From NCBI GenBank assembly GCA_001557505.1, contig LSAX01000004.1:1798001-1862000 (forward strand): DNA of 64,000 bases. The letters run 5' to 3'. The notes beneath the pieces were generated by a model that saw only the letters and a list, made by a program, of their open reading frames with translations, searched no databases and was not told where the DNA came from. Below are positions 35,073 through 47,500 of the stretch, one piece after another. A program made the translations under genes and the position numbers. Source of the stretch: Reticulascus tulasneorum (Eukaryota; Ascomycota; Sordariomycetes; Glomerellales; Reticulascaceae). Every line of letters starts with the position of its first letter. Positions within the stretch are counted from its first letter, which is position 1.

Positions 35073-36441
35073 AACCATCTCGTGGCACCATCACGTGCTG
35101 CAGCTTCTTTCTGGAACATATTCGTGCTCTCCTCCTTTCCTTTTTCACTTCTCGACGTTGACATTTAGATGTTTCTGGTGTGGAGACTCGACACGTTGAC
35201 GCTAGACGGCGCCGTACGTGCCGACTGGCAAAGAGCTCGAGGTGTTGTATCTCCCTTTGAAGGCTGGGGATGCGTTGGTAATACCATCATCCACACTCCT
35301 TCTATCCTTGCTCCTGCAAGGACTCTCTCTTATTGCGGGACATGCCCTTGCTCTTGAGAAGTTCCCAGCATTCAACCTATTGATCTGCGCATGATGGATT
35401 TGATTCATGGGGTAGAGAACACTGGGCTGATGGGTTTGCTGCGGCTTTTTTGCGATCTGGGTTTGGCGATGCGGCATCAATCAAAAGTCACTACCAAGTG
35501 TGACGGGACAGATTTGGGAGTTATGAACAACACTCACACCACGATACGTGAATGGTCAGTAGCCTTGATCACACGATAGGAAGCCCGTATAGGCAGATAA
35601 TCAAACATTTCTTATGAATATTTGTGATCAACCGGAGTTGCACAGCTTGTAATACAAAGTGGTAGACTAAATATGTGGACAAAGCTTTATCCAAATCAAG
35701 ACCCGCCCCAAGGCCTGCTGCTGGTGCCTCGCAAAATATCTTCAAAACATGGTGCGCATTCACATCCCAAAAGCTAGATCTAATCCACAAATACACATTC
35801 CTCTCCAGCGATGAACCGGGTATCAATCCTACAGACAAACAAGAAACAATTGGTCAAATGATGACCAACATCTTTTGAACCTGACCCCCCAACCCCTTCC
35901 CATTAATCCGAAGTATAAGTACAGAGCAGAGTCCCCACACTCGCTCGCTATGCAGTTCAAATGGACCCAAATGCGCCGTCGGGAAATGCAATTTTGGGAA
36001 AGTGAAATGTAATGTTGCCGAACAGGGATACATTATTAATTTTGTCTGTGTATCGTTCGTGGTGTTGGTAAGTGATGCCTCTTCTAGTGAGACAAGTGTT
36101 CTTTTGATAGTCTTCATCGACTATAGGAGAGTTGAGCTGACAAGCTTGGAAATAATACACCGAAGAGGCTAGTGTCGATAGTTTGACGCCGTCCAGATGA
36201 GGGATCTAATCAGGCGCTTGCGCAACAGCGAGCAGGTGATGAGCAGATAGTAGGCAGGCTAGAGTGTTGGACGTTGGCTTAGTCGCTGCCCCACCACTTT
36301 AGCTGTGTGATTTGGCCCACGGTGTCTGCCCATAATGCCAACCCGAACACAGATGTACGATGACAAGCAGCGTGTTAAGAACAATGAGTGGGAAGTATAA
36401 CTCCCCACCAAGACGTGAAGTTTCAGATCCCGTGCTGGTGT
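35073..36441. other. Convergent intergenic region
   Basis: About 1.37 kb between the stops of the Myb-like and 14-3-3-like genes. It is AT-richer than neighbouring genes. No gene, repeat or RNA structure was recognised; both 3' UTRs must lie here. Confidence 0.45.
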
Positions 36442-37398
36442 TCATATTGGATTCTCCATTCCAAGTGGTAGAGGCTCGGGATTGGATTTTGAGGGGGCCA
36501 GAGGAGCAGGACTCGTGCCTTGGCCCTTGCTCCTCAATGTGTTGTTTGATCCGAGACCACGCTTCATCATTTTCCCGAGCACGGTAACCAGGTCGCAAGC
36601 ATCGCCGAACATGTCATCATCCATGCCCTCGGTCGCATCGTACACTTCGGTGATGGTGTCCTTGGCTAGCTTGCGGCTCGCTTCAGCATCGTGAGCGCAT
36701 TCGTACAAGAAGGCGGCGTATTCGGTCTTGATTGAGAGCCGCAAGGAGTGGGAGCCCCAGAGATGTTGATCGGCGAGGGCGATCGCATCCTTGAAGTACT
36801 TGTGGGCTTCTGGGACGAAGTCCCTCGGGGCTAAAAGAAAAGCCGCAGGGAGTTGCTCCGAGATTCTGGGGCCAAATCCTGGCGGTGGCCCTACGGGACC
36901 ACCCTCCAGTGCGTGAGTCGGCTGTAAGGAGCCCTGAGAAGAATTCACGTCATCATATCGCGCAAGCCCTTTCCCTTTGTCGAGCTTCGGTGGTGTAAAC
37001 CCCGTGCCGGTAATGGTGTCTGGGGTCGAGATGCCTATGGTCGATACTGGTGGTTGGTTGTGGAACAATACAAAGACATGGAAGAATGAAGCTCGTAGCT
37101 TGTATGCTAGTACTTTTAACTCGGTCTGGTTCCCAACCATAGGGATCACATATTGCTCGAGCATCACGAGACCCTCTCGTGAGAGCCATATTATGTGAAA
37201 TATTAATTCAAGTGACTGAGGAGCCTGGTTGGGATCTGGACGACGCTGACGTTGCTTCTTGGCGCTGAAGAGTTGCTCCCCTAGATTAAGAGAGAGACCG
37301 AGAATCTTGAAGAGCATGGACGCCAGCAACGGATTATCTGGTTCGACCTTCTTGGCGAGCTTGCCAAGAAACTTCTGGTCGACTTCGGAGGAAGCCAT
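36442..37398 (-). CDS. Divergent 14-3-3-like protein
   Basis: A single exon of 318 aa. The C-terminal half follows the 14-3-3 helix pattern: EAHKYFKDAIALADQHL, SHSLRLSIKTEYAAFLYE, then EASRKLAKDTITEVYDATEG and ACDLVTVLGKMMKRG. These correspond to the HPIRLGLALNFSVFYYE, LAKxAFDEAI and LLRDNL regions of canonical 14-3-3 proteins. The N-terminal half (FLGKLAKKVEPDNPLLASM) keeps an outline of the dimer helices. A Pro/Gly-rich insertion (about 140-190) and a Pro/Ser-rich tail are unlike canonical members. The signature RNLLSVAYKNVVG is not preserved, so phosphopeptide binding is doubtful. I infer a scaffold derived from 14-3-3. Confidence 0.72.
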   Translation of the reverse strand: MASSEVDQKFLGKLAKKVEPDNPLLASMLFKILGLSLNLGEQLFSAKKQRQRRPDPNQAPQSLELIFHIIWLSREGLVMLEQYVIPMVGNQTELKVLAYKLRASFFHVFVLFHNQPPVSTIGISTPDTITGTGFTPPKLDKGKGLARYDDVNSSQGSLQPTHALEGGPVGPPPGFGPRISEQLPAAFLLAPRDFVPEAHKYFKDAIALADQHLWGSHSLRLSIKTEYAAFLYECAHDAEASRKLAKDTITEVYDATEGMDDDMFGDACDLVTVLGKMMKRGLGSNNTLRSKGQGTSPAPLAPSKSNPEPLPLGMENPI

Positions 37399-40300
37399 CG
37401 ATCCAGGTCAGTGACGTGGTCACGGCCGATCGGGCGTCCTCGTGGATAGTGCTGATAGGGAATCTGAAAGACAGGACCAGGAATCGTGGTTTCTGAGATG
37501 ATAGATGAAAAGAGGTGTTTCGTATATCCTACAGTGAGGCAGGGGGTAACAGCCGTCGACCTGCTCGTTCTTACGAGGAGACCTCCCGGTTACATACAGA
37601 CCGGAAGAAAACTTGGGCGAATGAGTGGCAACCGAAGCAGACAAGATGCCGCAACAGTCGTAAGGGCAAGGGGTAGAAATGGTGAGCGGCCTCAGAGGTG
37701 CAGCATGAGAGCCGATGCTGGTAATGGGGTAAGAGCTTCTCCAAGGCTGGGAGCTCTAGTCCAGGCCCGATTTGTTGGCGTTTTAATTACCAAGGACTGC
37801 AGGCTCAATGGTCAGTGGGATTACCGGGGCGGCGTGAGGTCGGCCATTGGAGGGTGACTGACCAATATCATACATCAGAGGCACTGCCGGGGAATTTTGG
37901 CAGTGTACAGGCAGGACTGGAGATCCAATTGGGCGGATGGTGGTGAGGAGAAGAGGACCAAGAATGGGAGAGGGTGGCTAGGTAGATCTGGGGGCGGACT
38001 GAGGCTCAAACAAGGTCGTGGATGCAGGATAGCCTAGCTTTGCAGAGCGCATTTCGACGTCTCTCCGCGTCGGGTTTTCGTCTTATTGATGTGTCTATAT
38101 AAGACAGGAAAGTGGTATCGTAAGGCCAATTAGAGGTCGGAAAGATGTCAGGCTGGGTGGAAAGGAAAAAAACGAGCGTGGGAAGAAAATGGGCAGCCCG
38201 AGGCTGGAGGCGGTGAGAGGTTCAGAGCTTCCTCCGGTCTTTTATCAAGCTCTCATGTGAGGTGAAACTTGGGGCCGGGGCTAAGAGGATTGTGGAGAAG
38301 TTTGCGGAGCGGGTTGAGGCGTGGATGTGCGACGACGAACGAGGACGACGCTGTGGGGGGTTTTGCCGGGAGGGCTCAATCACGAAGATATCTCGAATTT
38401 TAAAAGGAGAGCATCTGCTAGAGAGACATTGTGGGAGGAGCGCTGCAGCTGTATGTACGTTATATGTAGTCTTAAGGAGAGATGCAGGAGTTGACGCAGG
38501 CCAGCGAAGACGACCGAGGCGGAGGTATCGTGTGCATGAACGACTGTGGGCCTCTTCTCTCTCTGGCGGAGTGAGAGAGCGAGAGAGCGATGGGGGGTGT
38601 ATAATTAGACGCCCAAGCCAGAGTGAATGAGCCCGAGGGGAAAAAAGAAAGGGCAACAACGGTAACGAGCGACTACGAAGACTGCAACGGAGCAAAGTAC
38701 TTCGTCAAGAGAGTGACAATGACAAGACAAGAGACAGAATTGGCGAGGCGGGGGGAGGGCGAAGGCGAGACGAGACGGCGGTGATACCGGGCACTGGACA
38801 GCAGCAGCAGCAGCGAATGGCGACTTGTTGTGCCTCTGTCGTGTTGTGTTGGGCGTGTGCCGATGGAGACTTTGACTGGGAGCGTTCTGGGGCGACCTGC
38901 AAGATGAGTTGTTCAACAAGGTCTCGTCTCCAGAATCATCCGCGCGCGCGTCGAATGAGGAGGAGGATGGATGATGAAAAAGGTGGACGGATTGGATGGA
39001 TGGGCAGATGGATGGGCAGAGAGGGAGCGACGGGAACTAAAAGAGGTACATACACACCTAGGTACCCACGCATTTACTTATGTAAGTGGCCTTTAATTAC
39101 TTTGTCAGGTTCTAGGCGCGGTTCAGGCGTCAGAATATGGTGGGCAGAGACCTACTTATTTCTTGCTTTCAGCAGGTACCTTACCACTTGAACTGCCCGT
39201 GGGTACCTCACCACGGCACCTAATTATGGGCCTGGCCTTAGTTAATGGTGACGGCGGTGCTAGGTTAGTTTGGTACTGGGAAGCCTGTATTTGATGACCG
39301 ACCCATCAAGCTGGGAAAAGAGGACTCCAATATCCAGCAACAGGGGACTTCCCAAGGTAGTGCGATCCCTCCGGTCAACAGCTTGGTAATTACATAGGCG
39401 CCTAGGTAGATAGCTTCTTAGCGTAATAAGGTAGCTAGATAGTAAATACTGGTCCTCGAGAGCCCTCCTCCTCCATCCAGGCGTCCAGGTCCTCGATACC
39501 ATGGGTAGGTAGTGCGACTGACGACCTCGTCGCTCTCGTATGTACGCCGTGATACCTGGTCCGCCCTGGTAAATCTTTGACCCATCCAAAAGCTTTGATC
39601 AGCCTAGAAGAGAGCGCACGAGCACACTGTTCATTGCAACCATGGTTGCTTGGCTTGGGGGGCACGCTGGGGGGGACGGAAGGACCTTCCATGCTTTCTT
39701 TGCCCGGGAAGAGGCGAAACATGGAAACGAATATCCCACACACACACCCACACACTCACACACACGCAAGCCCCCCCTGTAGCAGCACTAAAACTTCCAG
39801 CTGGGGCCCTTGCTCCAAATCCTCTGCTTTTGCCTGTTCTCCAGCGGATTACATGCTGTATCCACGGCTTCCGACCCTAGGTCCCTGTCTCCTGCGACAG
39901 GGACAGACGTAATTATCTACCACTACCGCCGCTGCATCCTACACACTATGGTCCTGTCCGCTGGAGATATTGCCTCATATCCCTCTAACGTCAATCCATG
40001 GCTTCACGAGATAGGCGCGGAGATGGCGCCCAAGTTCGTGATACGGACCACCGCGACTTCCGGGGGGGGGTTTAAGGGGGTTCCACAAATGGGTCGAGTA
40101 ATTTACGTCTATAAGGTAAGGTACCTCGCACTGAATAAGTTACCCGACTAGGTATGATAGCAACCCGAGCCGGGGATGTGATTTTGATGTAAGCCCCCAA
40201 TTTATACATACTACGTAGGTAGTTAGGCAACTTCACATCACTTCCGTACGTAGGTTATCTCCGTCCTCGTCGCCATTCTTCGTGTGCTGGCGCCAGGACG

Positions 40301-40940
40301 GGCAACAGGGGGGTCTCTGTCTCTTGGATTTCGAGAAAGTGTCTTGAACAAGCTCATTAGCCTCTTATCCCGGAGACGGGATTCTTTTGAATTGTGCATT
40401 GGTCTGAGACATGCCATTGTGTTCCCGCAATTTTATACTTTTGCTTCTTCCTCCGTCCCGACTGTCGGTTTGCCCGTCGACCTTACACAGAGGAAAGGTA
40501 CATTACCTACGGACTACATAAGTTGGTCAAATCATCTAGGTACGCATATACGACTCTGGATGAGGCGCTCTCTTGCTCTCAAAAGTCAAACCCGACTGCA
40601 TGCGTCGCCGCGCCCGATCCCTGACATATGCACATACACACACATACCCTCAAGGACCATTGGACGTCGTCGATGGACAGACGGTACGGAGGGAGTGCAG
40701 AGCCGACACAGGCTGATCATACCCTCTCGCGCAACCAGCCCCCCTGTCTTGTAACGTTAAACGCTGTGCGACAGCGCATCTGAGAAGTTAGATCTAACAC
40801 AGACAAGAAACACACGGTCAGTCACTCCGTCAGTCGAGCAGGTACTGCCCCAGATGTACGACGTCGTACGGTCTGTGCTATGTGAAAGCACGCGTGGTGT
40901 ATTCACCGATGCATGTTGTGGTTTTCGAAACAACAAGAGT

Positions 40941-41003
40941 GCTTTGCTTTGCTTTGCTTTGCTCTGCTCTGCTCTGCTCTGCTCTGCTCTGCTCTGCTCT
41001 GCT
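40941..41003. repeat. Two-phase pentanucleotide array (GCTTT)4(GCTCT)8
   Basis: Four GCTTT units (40941-40960) are followed by eight GCTCT units (40961-41000) and a partial GCT. The two halves differ by one transition, suggesting local expansion of a mutated unit. Confidence 0.95.
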
Positions 41004-41464
41004 AAGGATGTCGGACACCCATGGGGGGAATATTGAATGTAGCAAACTGTGGCACTTCCCATCCATTGCGTGTTTGCACAGCGCGTACCCCTGTTTCGTG
41101 ACGATCGAAGCCACCCACTCACTAACGGAACGCCACTACAAAGCCACCAAAATGGGAACACCTCGAAAGTCCCCAACTACCTACCTACGTCGGGGGTGAT
41201 TAGGTTGAAAGGCCCAACTCGTTAGCATACCCAAAGCAGTAGTTAACTAGCTAGTGCTTCGCAGCTGGAACTAATAGTGGCTCTAAGCTCCAGTGTCTAG
41301 TGGCCTACGGCGCGTGCCTTCAACGACGCCCGGGACCAGCTGAGAGCGGCAAACGAATGAATAACTTAATTATGCACAGAGTTCTTTCCCACCAAAGGTA
41401 TTTTGTTTGTACCTAGGTACCCCAAGTAGACGTGTCTGTAAGCCTGATGCTCGAAGATACCTGA

Positions 41465-41491
41465 GGTAGGTACCGTAATGAGGTACCTACC
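41465..41491. repeat. 10-bp inverted repeat around GGTACC
   Basis: GGTAGGTACC (41465-41474) and its exact reverse complement GGTACCTACC (41482-41491) flank a 7-nt loop. It is the most structured copy of the dispersed TAGGTACCTA-like motif. Confidence 0.85.
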
Positions 41492-43634
41492 CGCATCTAC
41501 TACCCTTTCCCAGCCACCTCAATTTTTCTTCATCTTTAGCCGTGACCTCATGTCATCTTGCTACTATGTAGATCGTCCCCCATGCCATCCCTGACGCAAC
41601 AAAACACCTTAAAACCATAATCATCCACCTCAAATGGTGCCAGCGCATGCTCAATCCCTTCGGTCACGGCGAGCATTTGGTCTCTACAACCTCCAGTAGG
41701 CCAATTGGCTCTTCAGCTTTGCTCAATTGCCCTGGTCCGGATCTCGGAATGCCTGGCTATAGCCTCGCCTCTCCCAACCTCTCGTGTACTTCAGAGGTGA
41801 AAAGAAGTGGACTGACGTAGTACAAGGACCAGCTGGCTGGCCATTAGGAAATGGCACTTGGCCTTCATATCTGCGGCCATCCCTCTTCATCAATCAATCT
41901 ATCCTGACGCCCCCCTCCTCTCACATCGACCGTACAACACATTGATTGACTTGTTGACCGAGCAGCTCAAAGACTGACATGACAGACCGCGTCGCCGGCC
42001 CCCATCTGAGCCAACGAGCATCAAATCAGAAGCACCTCCCGTGAAACTGGCGGTGAGAGAATTGCTAGCAAGCTCTTCCCTACTCCGTAGAGATGTTTCC
42101 CATACATCAAAACATTCGGGCATGCCATGACATATAAGCCCCTCCCTCTTCAACGACTCGCCAATTCGCGGCATAAGGAACGAAGACAGGCCGTTGGAAA
42201 CAATCGGATGGAAGGCTCTCATCCTCTCCTACCGCATTCGTCCCGTATAAGAAAAAAAGAGTCCGCTCAAGATGGTCCCCACCCGGCAAACGGCATCCAC
42301 CTACCTACCTCTACCTACCTCTACCTACCTACCTACCTACCTAGGTACCCAATGATGCGCTGTCAAACGTTGGGAGAATAAGACATCCACCACACCATCT
42401 CAGCCCCGAGCCCACGTTCTGCGACCCTCCATTTCCTCCCATGACTAAGTTGTGACTGGATGCAGGTAACTGCTCGGCCCAGTCACACTACAGCCACCGA
42501 TTGTGGCCTGCAGCCCTATCAGCCATCCATCGTGGCCTGGCCTGATTGATATACACGACTGGTCGTTGGGCGATTTCCACAACCACCAAACCATGGCCTC
42601 GACCTTGCCACTTCCCCATCATCGTGGAAACCTTTGCCCTGGGTCATGCCAGCCCAAAGCCAGAGCTATTTGGAACGTTGCGATGCTGTAAGCCTTGAAA
42701 CTTCGAACGGCTAAGCTCCGCCGACCTTCCCAAACGGTGAGCCTAACAAAACTATTTGTGGGTTAGTGGCCCAACGGCTCGTTCGGGTTCGAACCTCAAT
42801 TCAAGTGATGTGGCCTTATAGCCCGAAGCAGTGAATCTGTAGCTTGTTCCCATTCGCTCGCTGCTTCAAAGACTGGCTTGGTATATTAACCACGTGCAAA
42901 CGGCCGTAATACGGGTTACTACAGATCCATCCAGGTTTGCAACTTTTTTTCTAACTGCCCAAACCCTCGGTATTCCGCGGGTCTAATTGGCTTCCGCATT
43001 GATCTCCGGCTCCGATTTTGCCTCTCCGTCGACTGACTGCCAACAGCATGTCTTGAAACAGATATGTAGGCAGGCTGCCTACGACTGGCAAACAAAACAT
43101 GAGTGCAGAATTGGTTGATGCCCGACTCCAGGCGCAATCAGAACCCGGATCCTTCTTTGACATTCTCAGTCCGGGAGCAAGGAGGATACTACAAATATTT
43201 GCTACTGAAACATCACCTCACTATTGCTAACTTAAATCATCGAAGGAATAGCTCAACATCCTATTTGGAAGATCCCCGTCAGCTTGTCCATGTAACGCCC
43301 CGCCTCACCTACACCCAGATTCCTATTCAAGGCAATGCGAACATCTACCCTGAACTCTTCGAACCTTTGTTAAACCGTGCCCGGTCAAAACTTTAAGTGA
43401 CCTTCGTCTCTTTTAATTGCCCTCCATCGCCGCATCTTCGAGAAAACGGGAAAGCAGTCTTCCAGGAACAAAACACATTCCTCGCTTTAATCAGAACAGA
43501 GACCCAAACCACGGCTCTTCAATCACCAGCACACGCGCACGCGCACACACTTACACCTACACTCTCTCTCTTCAAACCTCCAAACCTCTGAACCTCCAAG
43601 CCTCGACTTGAACGCCAAACCTCCAAAGCCCGCC

Positions 43635-43835
43635 ATGTGCCAATACTACGCCCACGCCTTCGTCTGCAAACACCTCTCCTTCGCTTTCGCCCGCTTCTGC
43701 CAGCCCGCCAGCCTCATCCAAAAGCCGTGCGACAGGCGCCAAATCTGGCACACTGTCTGTCTGGCCGAGGCGTGCCAGCAGTGCATCATGTGCTTCCCGG
43801 ACCAGTTCCCAACGAAGAGGTTGGGATATCAATGA
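43635..43835 (+). CDS. Small Cys-rich protein, putative zinc-binding
   Basis: A 66-aa protein starting MCQYYAHAFVCKH. Cysteines occur at about 2, 11, 22, 32, 42, 47, 50 and 53, with His at 7, 13 and 39; CxxC occurs twice (CQQC, CIMC, sharing one Cys). This resembles a class of short ascomycete proteins that begin MCQY and carry evenly spaced Cys/His, whose role I do not know. Zinc binding is inference. No signal peptide. The ATG follows a CT/CA-rich leader of the kind seen before highly expressed fungal genes (about 43540-43630). Small size limits certainty. Confidence 0.6.
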   Translation: MCQYYAHAFVCKHLSFAFARFCQPASLIQKPCDRRQIWHTVCLAEACQQCIMCFPDQFPTKRLGYQ

Positions 43836-44572
43836 CCTGGCCCTTCGGGGTGGGTTCTGGAATCTGGCTATCTGTCTGCTTTTTGGCGTTTGTTTTCTGG
43901 CTTAGACATGGGATGACGGGAGGATCAATCCACCCTCGGGAGTTCTTGATTGGATCGACGGATATAGATTTGGGTATGGGTTCTGGAGCTTTATTAGACG
44001 GGGGTCGGCGAACCTAGGCAACGGTTGTGATTAACATGGCAATCCTACGGGGCCCATCTCGTGATGGGGGCATGCTCGTGAGCAAAACGACGCGATGCAA
44101 GGGCCGAACAAATTTTTATATAGACTTGGACAGGGCAGGGGCGTTACTCCTTTTTGCGATCTGCTGGGCTAATAACCAGGATCTTTTTAGACTTTCATAC
44201 CATAGGCTACAAGTGCTTCGAAACCAGGCATATTCTGATTGTGCTACTTCTCTCCTTCTTTGCCAGGACATTTCTACCAGTGTTTCTCTCACACCCCCAA
44301 GATGTGCGTATAGGTAGCAGAAAAAGAACCCCCAGTTCGTGCCGATCAGCAATATCTCCGAATACGCCTTGGAAGAATAATCTTCGTCGCTCCCTCCATC
44401 CCAGACCTTTTCCCAGCCGAGATCAGGGTTGTGCAAGTGAGAACCAAACTCTGTAGCCGTGACTCCCTCATATCCGGGGTATATACCATCCCGCCGTCCC
44501 AAACAAAAACCCCCCAGTATTAACTCTACTCCAGAAAACCAAGAAGAAAAGAAAAATACACTCCACATCCTC
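43836..44572. other. Convergent intergenic region
   Basis: About 740 bp between the stops of the small Cys-rich gene and the SCAP-like gene. A long minus-strand open frame (44116-44694) overlaps it but shows no recognisable feature and is probably chance within the SCAP 3' region. Confidence 0.45.
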
Positions 44573-47500
44573 TTATGAAGCCCATTGAAGAGTCCTGGGC
44601 CTAGATCTCGAGGCTCCGGGCCTCCGGCGCCGACTGCCGATCTCCAAGAGCGGATCCTTGCTCTTCCCGCCTGACGGATCTTCGAACCGCTCATGCCCGA
44701 CCGTGATGAGCTTGATGATGTTTCCGAAGCCGACCGCCACGGATGCGGTACCGAGCTTGACCATCGGCCCGAGCTCGGAGATGATCAGATGCCGCCCTTC
44801 CTCGTCGTCGGAATGCAGCGGCTTCGTTTCGTATATGTCCTGCCGCCCAAAATGTGCTGCGATCCAAACCTCCCAATCGTCTTGCCCCTTCCGTACGACC
44901 TCCACCTTGCTGCTTAATCGTCGGCGGAGCCCTGACTGGCTCTGGGTAGGTGATGACTCGCCGCTGCTGATCCCCCAATCTGCTGTCCCCCGTCTTACGC
45001 CGACCACGCAGCCACTCGGTAATGCTTCCCATACTCCGGGGTTGCTGATCCGCTTCTTCGCTACTCTTGTGTCCGACCACGTACAGCAACTTCTGCTGGG
45101 AGGGGCGTCCGAGTTCTGGAAACAGATAATGTCACCATCCTCTCGAGGCAAATGAGTCTGTATTACACAATCGCCGGAATCAGCGCTGTTATATACGAGA
45201 CTGAAACTGCCAATCCCCATGGAGCCGTGGCGGGTTTTCATATGCGACGAGTGGAAACATTTCAGCGAGCGGGCCTGGATCCGCTCCGTCTGGAAGGTGT
45301 GAATGAGTCCGTTGTCTTCCGCGTTCACAAGATCAACCGAGTTAGAACGAACGACCAGGAAGGATTCGAGTGAGCCCAAGGGTAGAACTTGATAAGCGTC
45401 TTTGTCGTCCGATGAATGCAAATCCAGGCTCTGCGAGGCCCAGTCGTTTTCGTTTTCGTTTTGCGTCGCGACGTGGATGCAACCCTTTCTAGACGCCGTC
45501 ATGATTGTCGAGCGTATCGGTCGCGTCGCGCTAGCTATAAGATGGTCAGCAAGATGCACGACTATGACAAGAACGAACACGTACACTTCGTCACAAGAGG
45601 CAGCGCAGAGACAAGAGGGCTCTTGCAGATTACAAAGTCCGCCGACTCCCCGACCGACGGAGACAGCTGAGTCATTGTCCCGTTACGTCGAATTATGATC
45701 AACGGATACATGAAGACAGTCTTCGAGGACCCGAAGAAAAAGGCTTCGGGCTTTTGGCCGTATAGATCAACTGGCCGGGATGGACCCCATTTTCGCTCCA
45801 CCAGATCCCACAGCAACACTCTAAACGGGGACAGGAGAGCAAGCCAGTTGGACTCGTCATCAACAGCCACGGCCAGGATTGGAAACGGATCTTCTGGGGG
45901 CTTCGCCACGTCCGTTAACGAGTAACTTTTGATCGTAGACCGAGCGTCCCAGACTCGGATACCACGATCGAGAGCAACCGACACAACATGGCAGTCAGAA
46001 GATGCACACAGGAGAGCAATATCCAGCACGTGGCCGCCTCGTAAAGATCTGATGGTTAAAAGAGGCTCTTCGTGAGAATCTTCATCCCGTTTGGAATCTG
46101 ATTCCTCTTCCCATAGCAGATAGTTCATCAACAACCGTACCGCCGCAAGAACGATAAGCACGGCAACAATGAAAGGTGTTAGATGATGGTGAATAAAATC
46201 GTAAGCCGCTGGTAGCAGGGTCCGTTCCGACCCCTGTGGCATCCTGTTTGAACCTTTTTGGACGAAGACCAGAGGGTCGTAAACCTTGGCGACGTAGCTG
46301 TGAGCCCAAGGTTTGACAACGTTAATGACCTCGCGGGCAGTTTCGTGATCCTGCAATCGAAGCCAGGAAGTCGGGCTCCTCGCTTGGTGTATGCCTACCA
46401 GTAGTGACTTCTTCGGCTGGCCTAGGCTGCTATTCCTAGGGACGTTGAGGAACTGACTCAAGATGCGAAGAATTGACACGCCCTCGAAGAAGTGCCACTG
46501 CGCAACTAGCACAAAACCCAGCATGATGATGGTCCCCGCAATACGCGTGGACACGGCTATCTTCCCCTGTAGTATGACCTCACTCCAAGTCTGGCTTTGG
46601 ATATCGCTCGCGCGCTGGGTATCTCTGACAGACGCTTTCGCAAGGGCATCGCTCAGCTCCGTTCGGCGCACATCGACGCTAAGCACGGACAGGAAGAAGG
46701 TCGAGAGATAGAAAAAGTCGAAAATGATGGCGACCGCAACAAAGGTGCAAAATGCAGCAACGCCCGGGGAAACAACTCTCGACAAACCCCAGAGGATCAA
46801 CACATTTTGTGCGGAGCTGGCGAGCGCAATATAAGCCGTATCCCCAAACCCTTGTCCTATCCGACTGCTTGTGCTATCCTCGGACGGTGTCGCTATAACC
46901 GCGTTGATAAGCCTGAAGATGTTTTCTAGACTCATCGACATAACAACCACCGGGTATGCGGCTTGCGGGATCCGGGAGAGGTCTATATTGAAGACAGCGC
47001 ACACAGTAAAGCTGGAAAGGACGGACACCAAGACCTGGACTACAACGGTAATCATCAGACCAAGCTTGGATTTGACGGCTCGCAGCTTCGAAAGGCTGAC
47101 TACGAAGTAAATTGAAGCCAGACCGTAGGCTAGTGCCAAAACGATGGAGTCTTGCATCGATATGGGCCGGAACTGGAACTCGTATAACTGACTGGGCATG
47201 CTTCGGCCATCGGCAGGGTAGGCCGTCCATTTATCAGTCATACTGGCGGCCAGAGCCTCTGCGTTCCTCTCCCATTGCTTGCCAACAGGAGAGTCACGAA
47301 GATGGAGGAGCGTAATGACCAGCGCATCGGCCGCAGTAAGCCTCCTGTCCTCGAATTTCTTACCGCTAAAGACAATTGAGTGCCTGAGAGTCACGTTCAC
47401 CGATGTTGGTTGCGTCTTTCTCTCGTTGACTGTTGCTATGATATCCTGGTCGGCTGCAATGCGCTCCGACGAGCAATCCCAGTATTGAAGTGGCGAGTGA

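Larger units (their letters stand above)
37399..43634. other. 6.2-kb gene desert between divergent gene starts
   Basis: No convincing protein gene. Open frames up to 157 codons (for example 38222-38695 minus) lack recognisable features. The region has many GGTACC palindromes (39061, 39175, 39202, 40120, 41416, 41469, 41482, 42344), a TACC-repeat tract (about 42300-42343), a CA-rich tract (39740-39770) and a GCTTT/GCTCT array. It probably combines the upstream regions of the flanking genes and may hold noncoding transcripts. Confidence 0.5.

Noticed and set aside
38222..38695. 157-codon minus-strand Arg/Ser-rich frame
   Set aside because: Arises from GA/CT-rich low-complexity sequence; no homologous pattern recognised.
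44116..44694. 192-codon minus-strand frame overlapping the SCAP 3' end
   Set aside because: Its upstream part overlaps the real SCAP exon in another phase and it has no known features.
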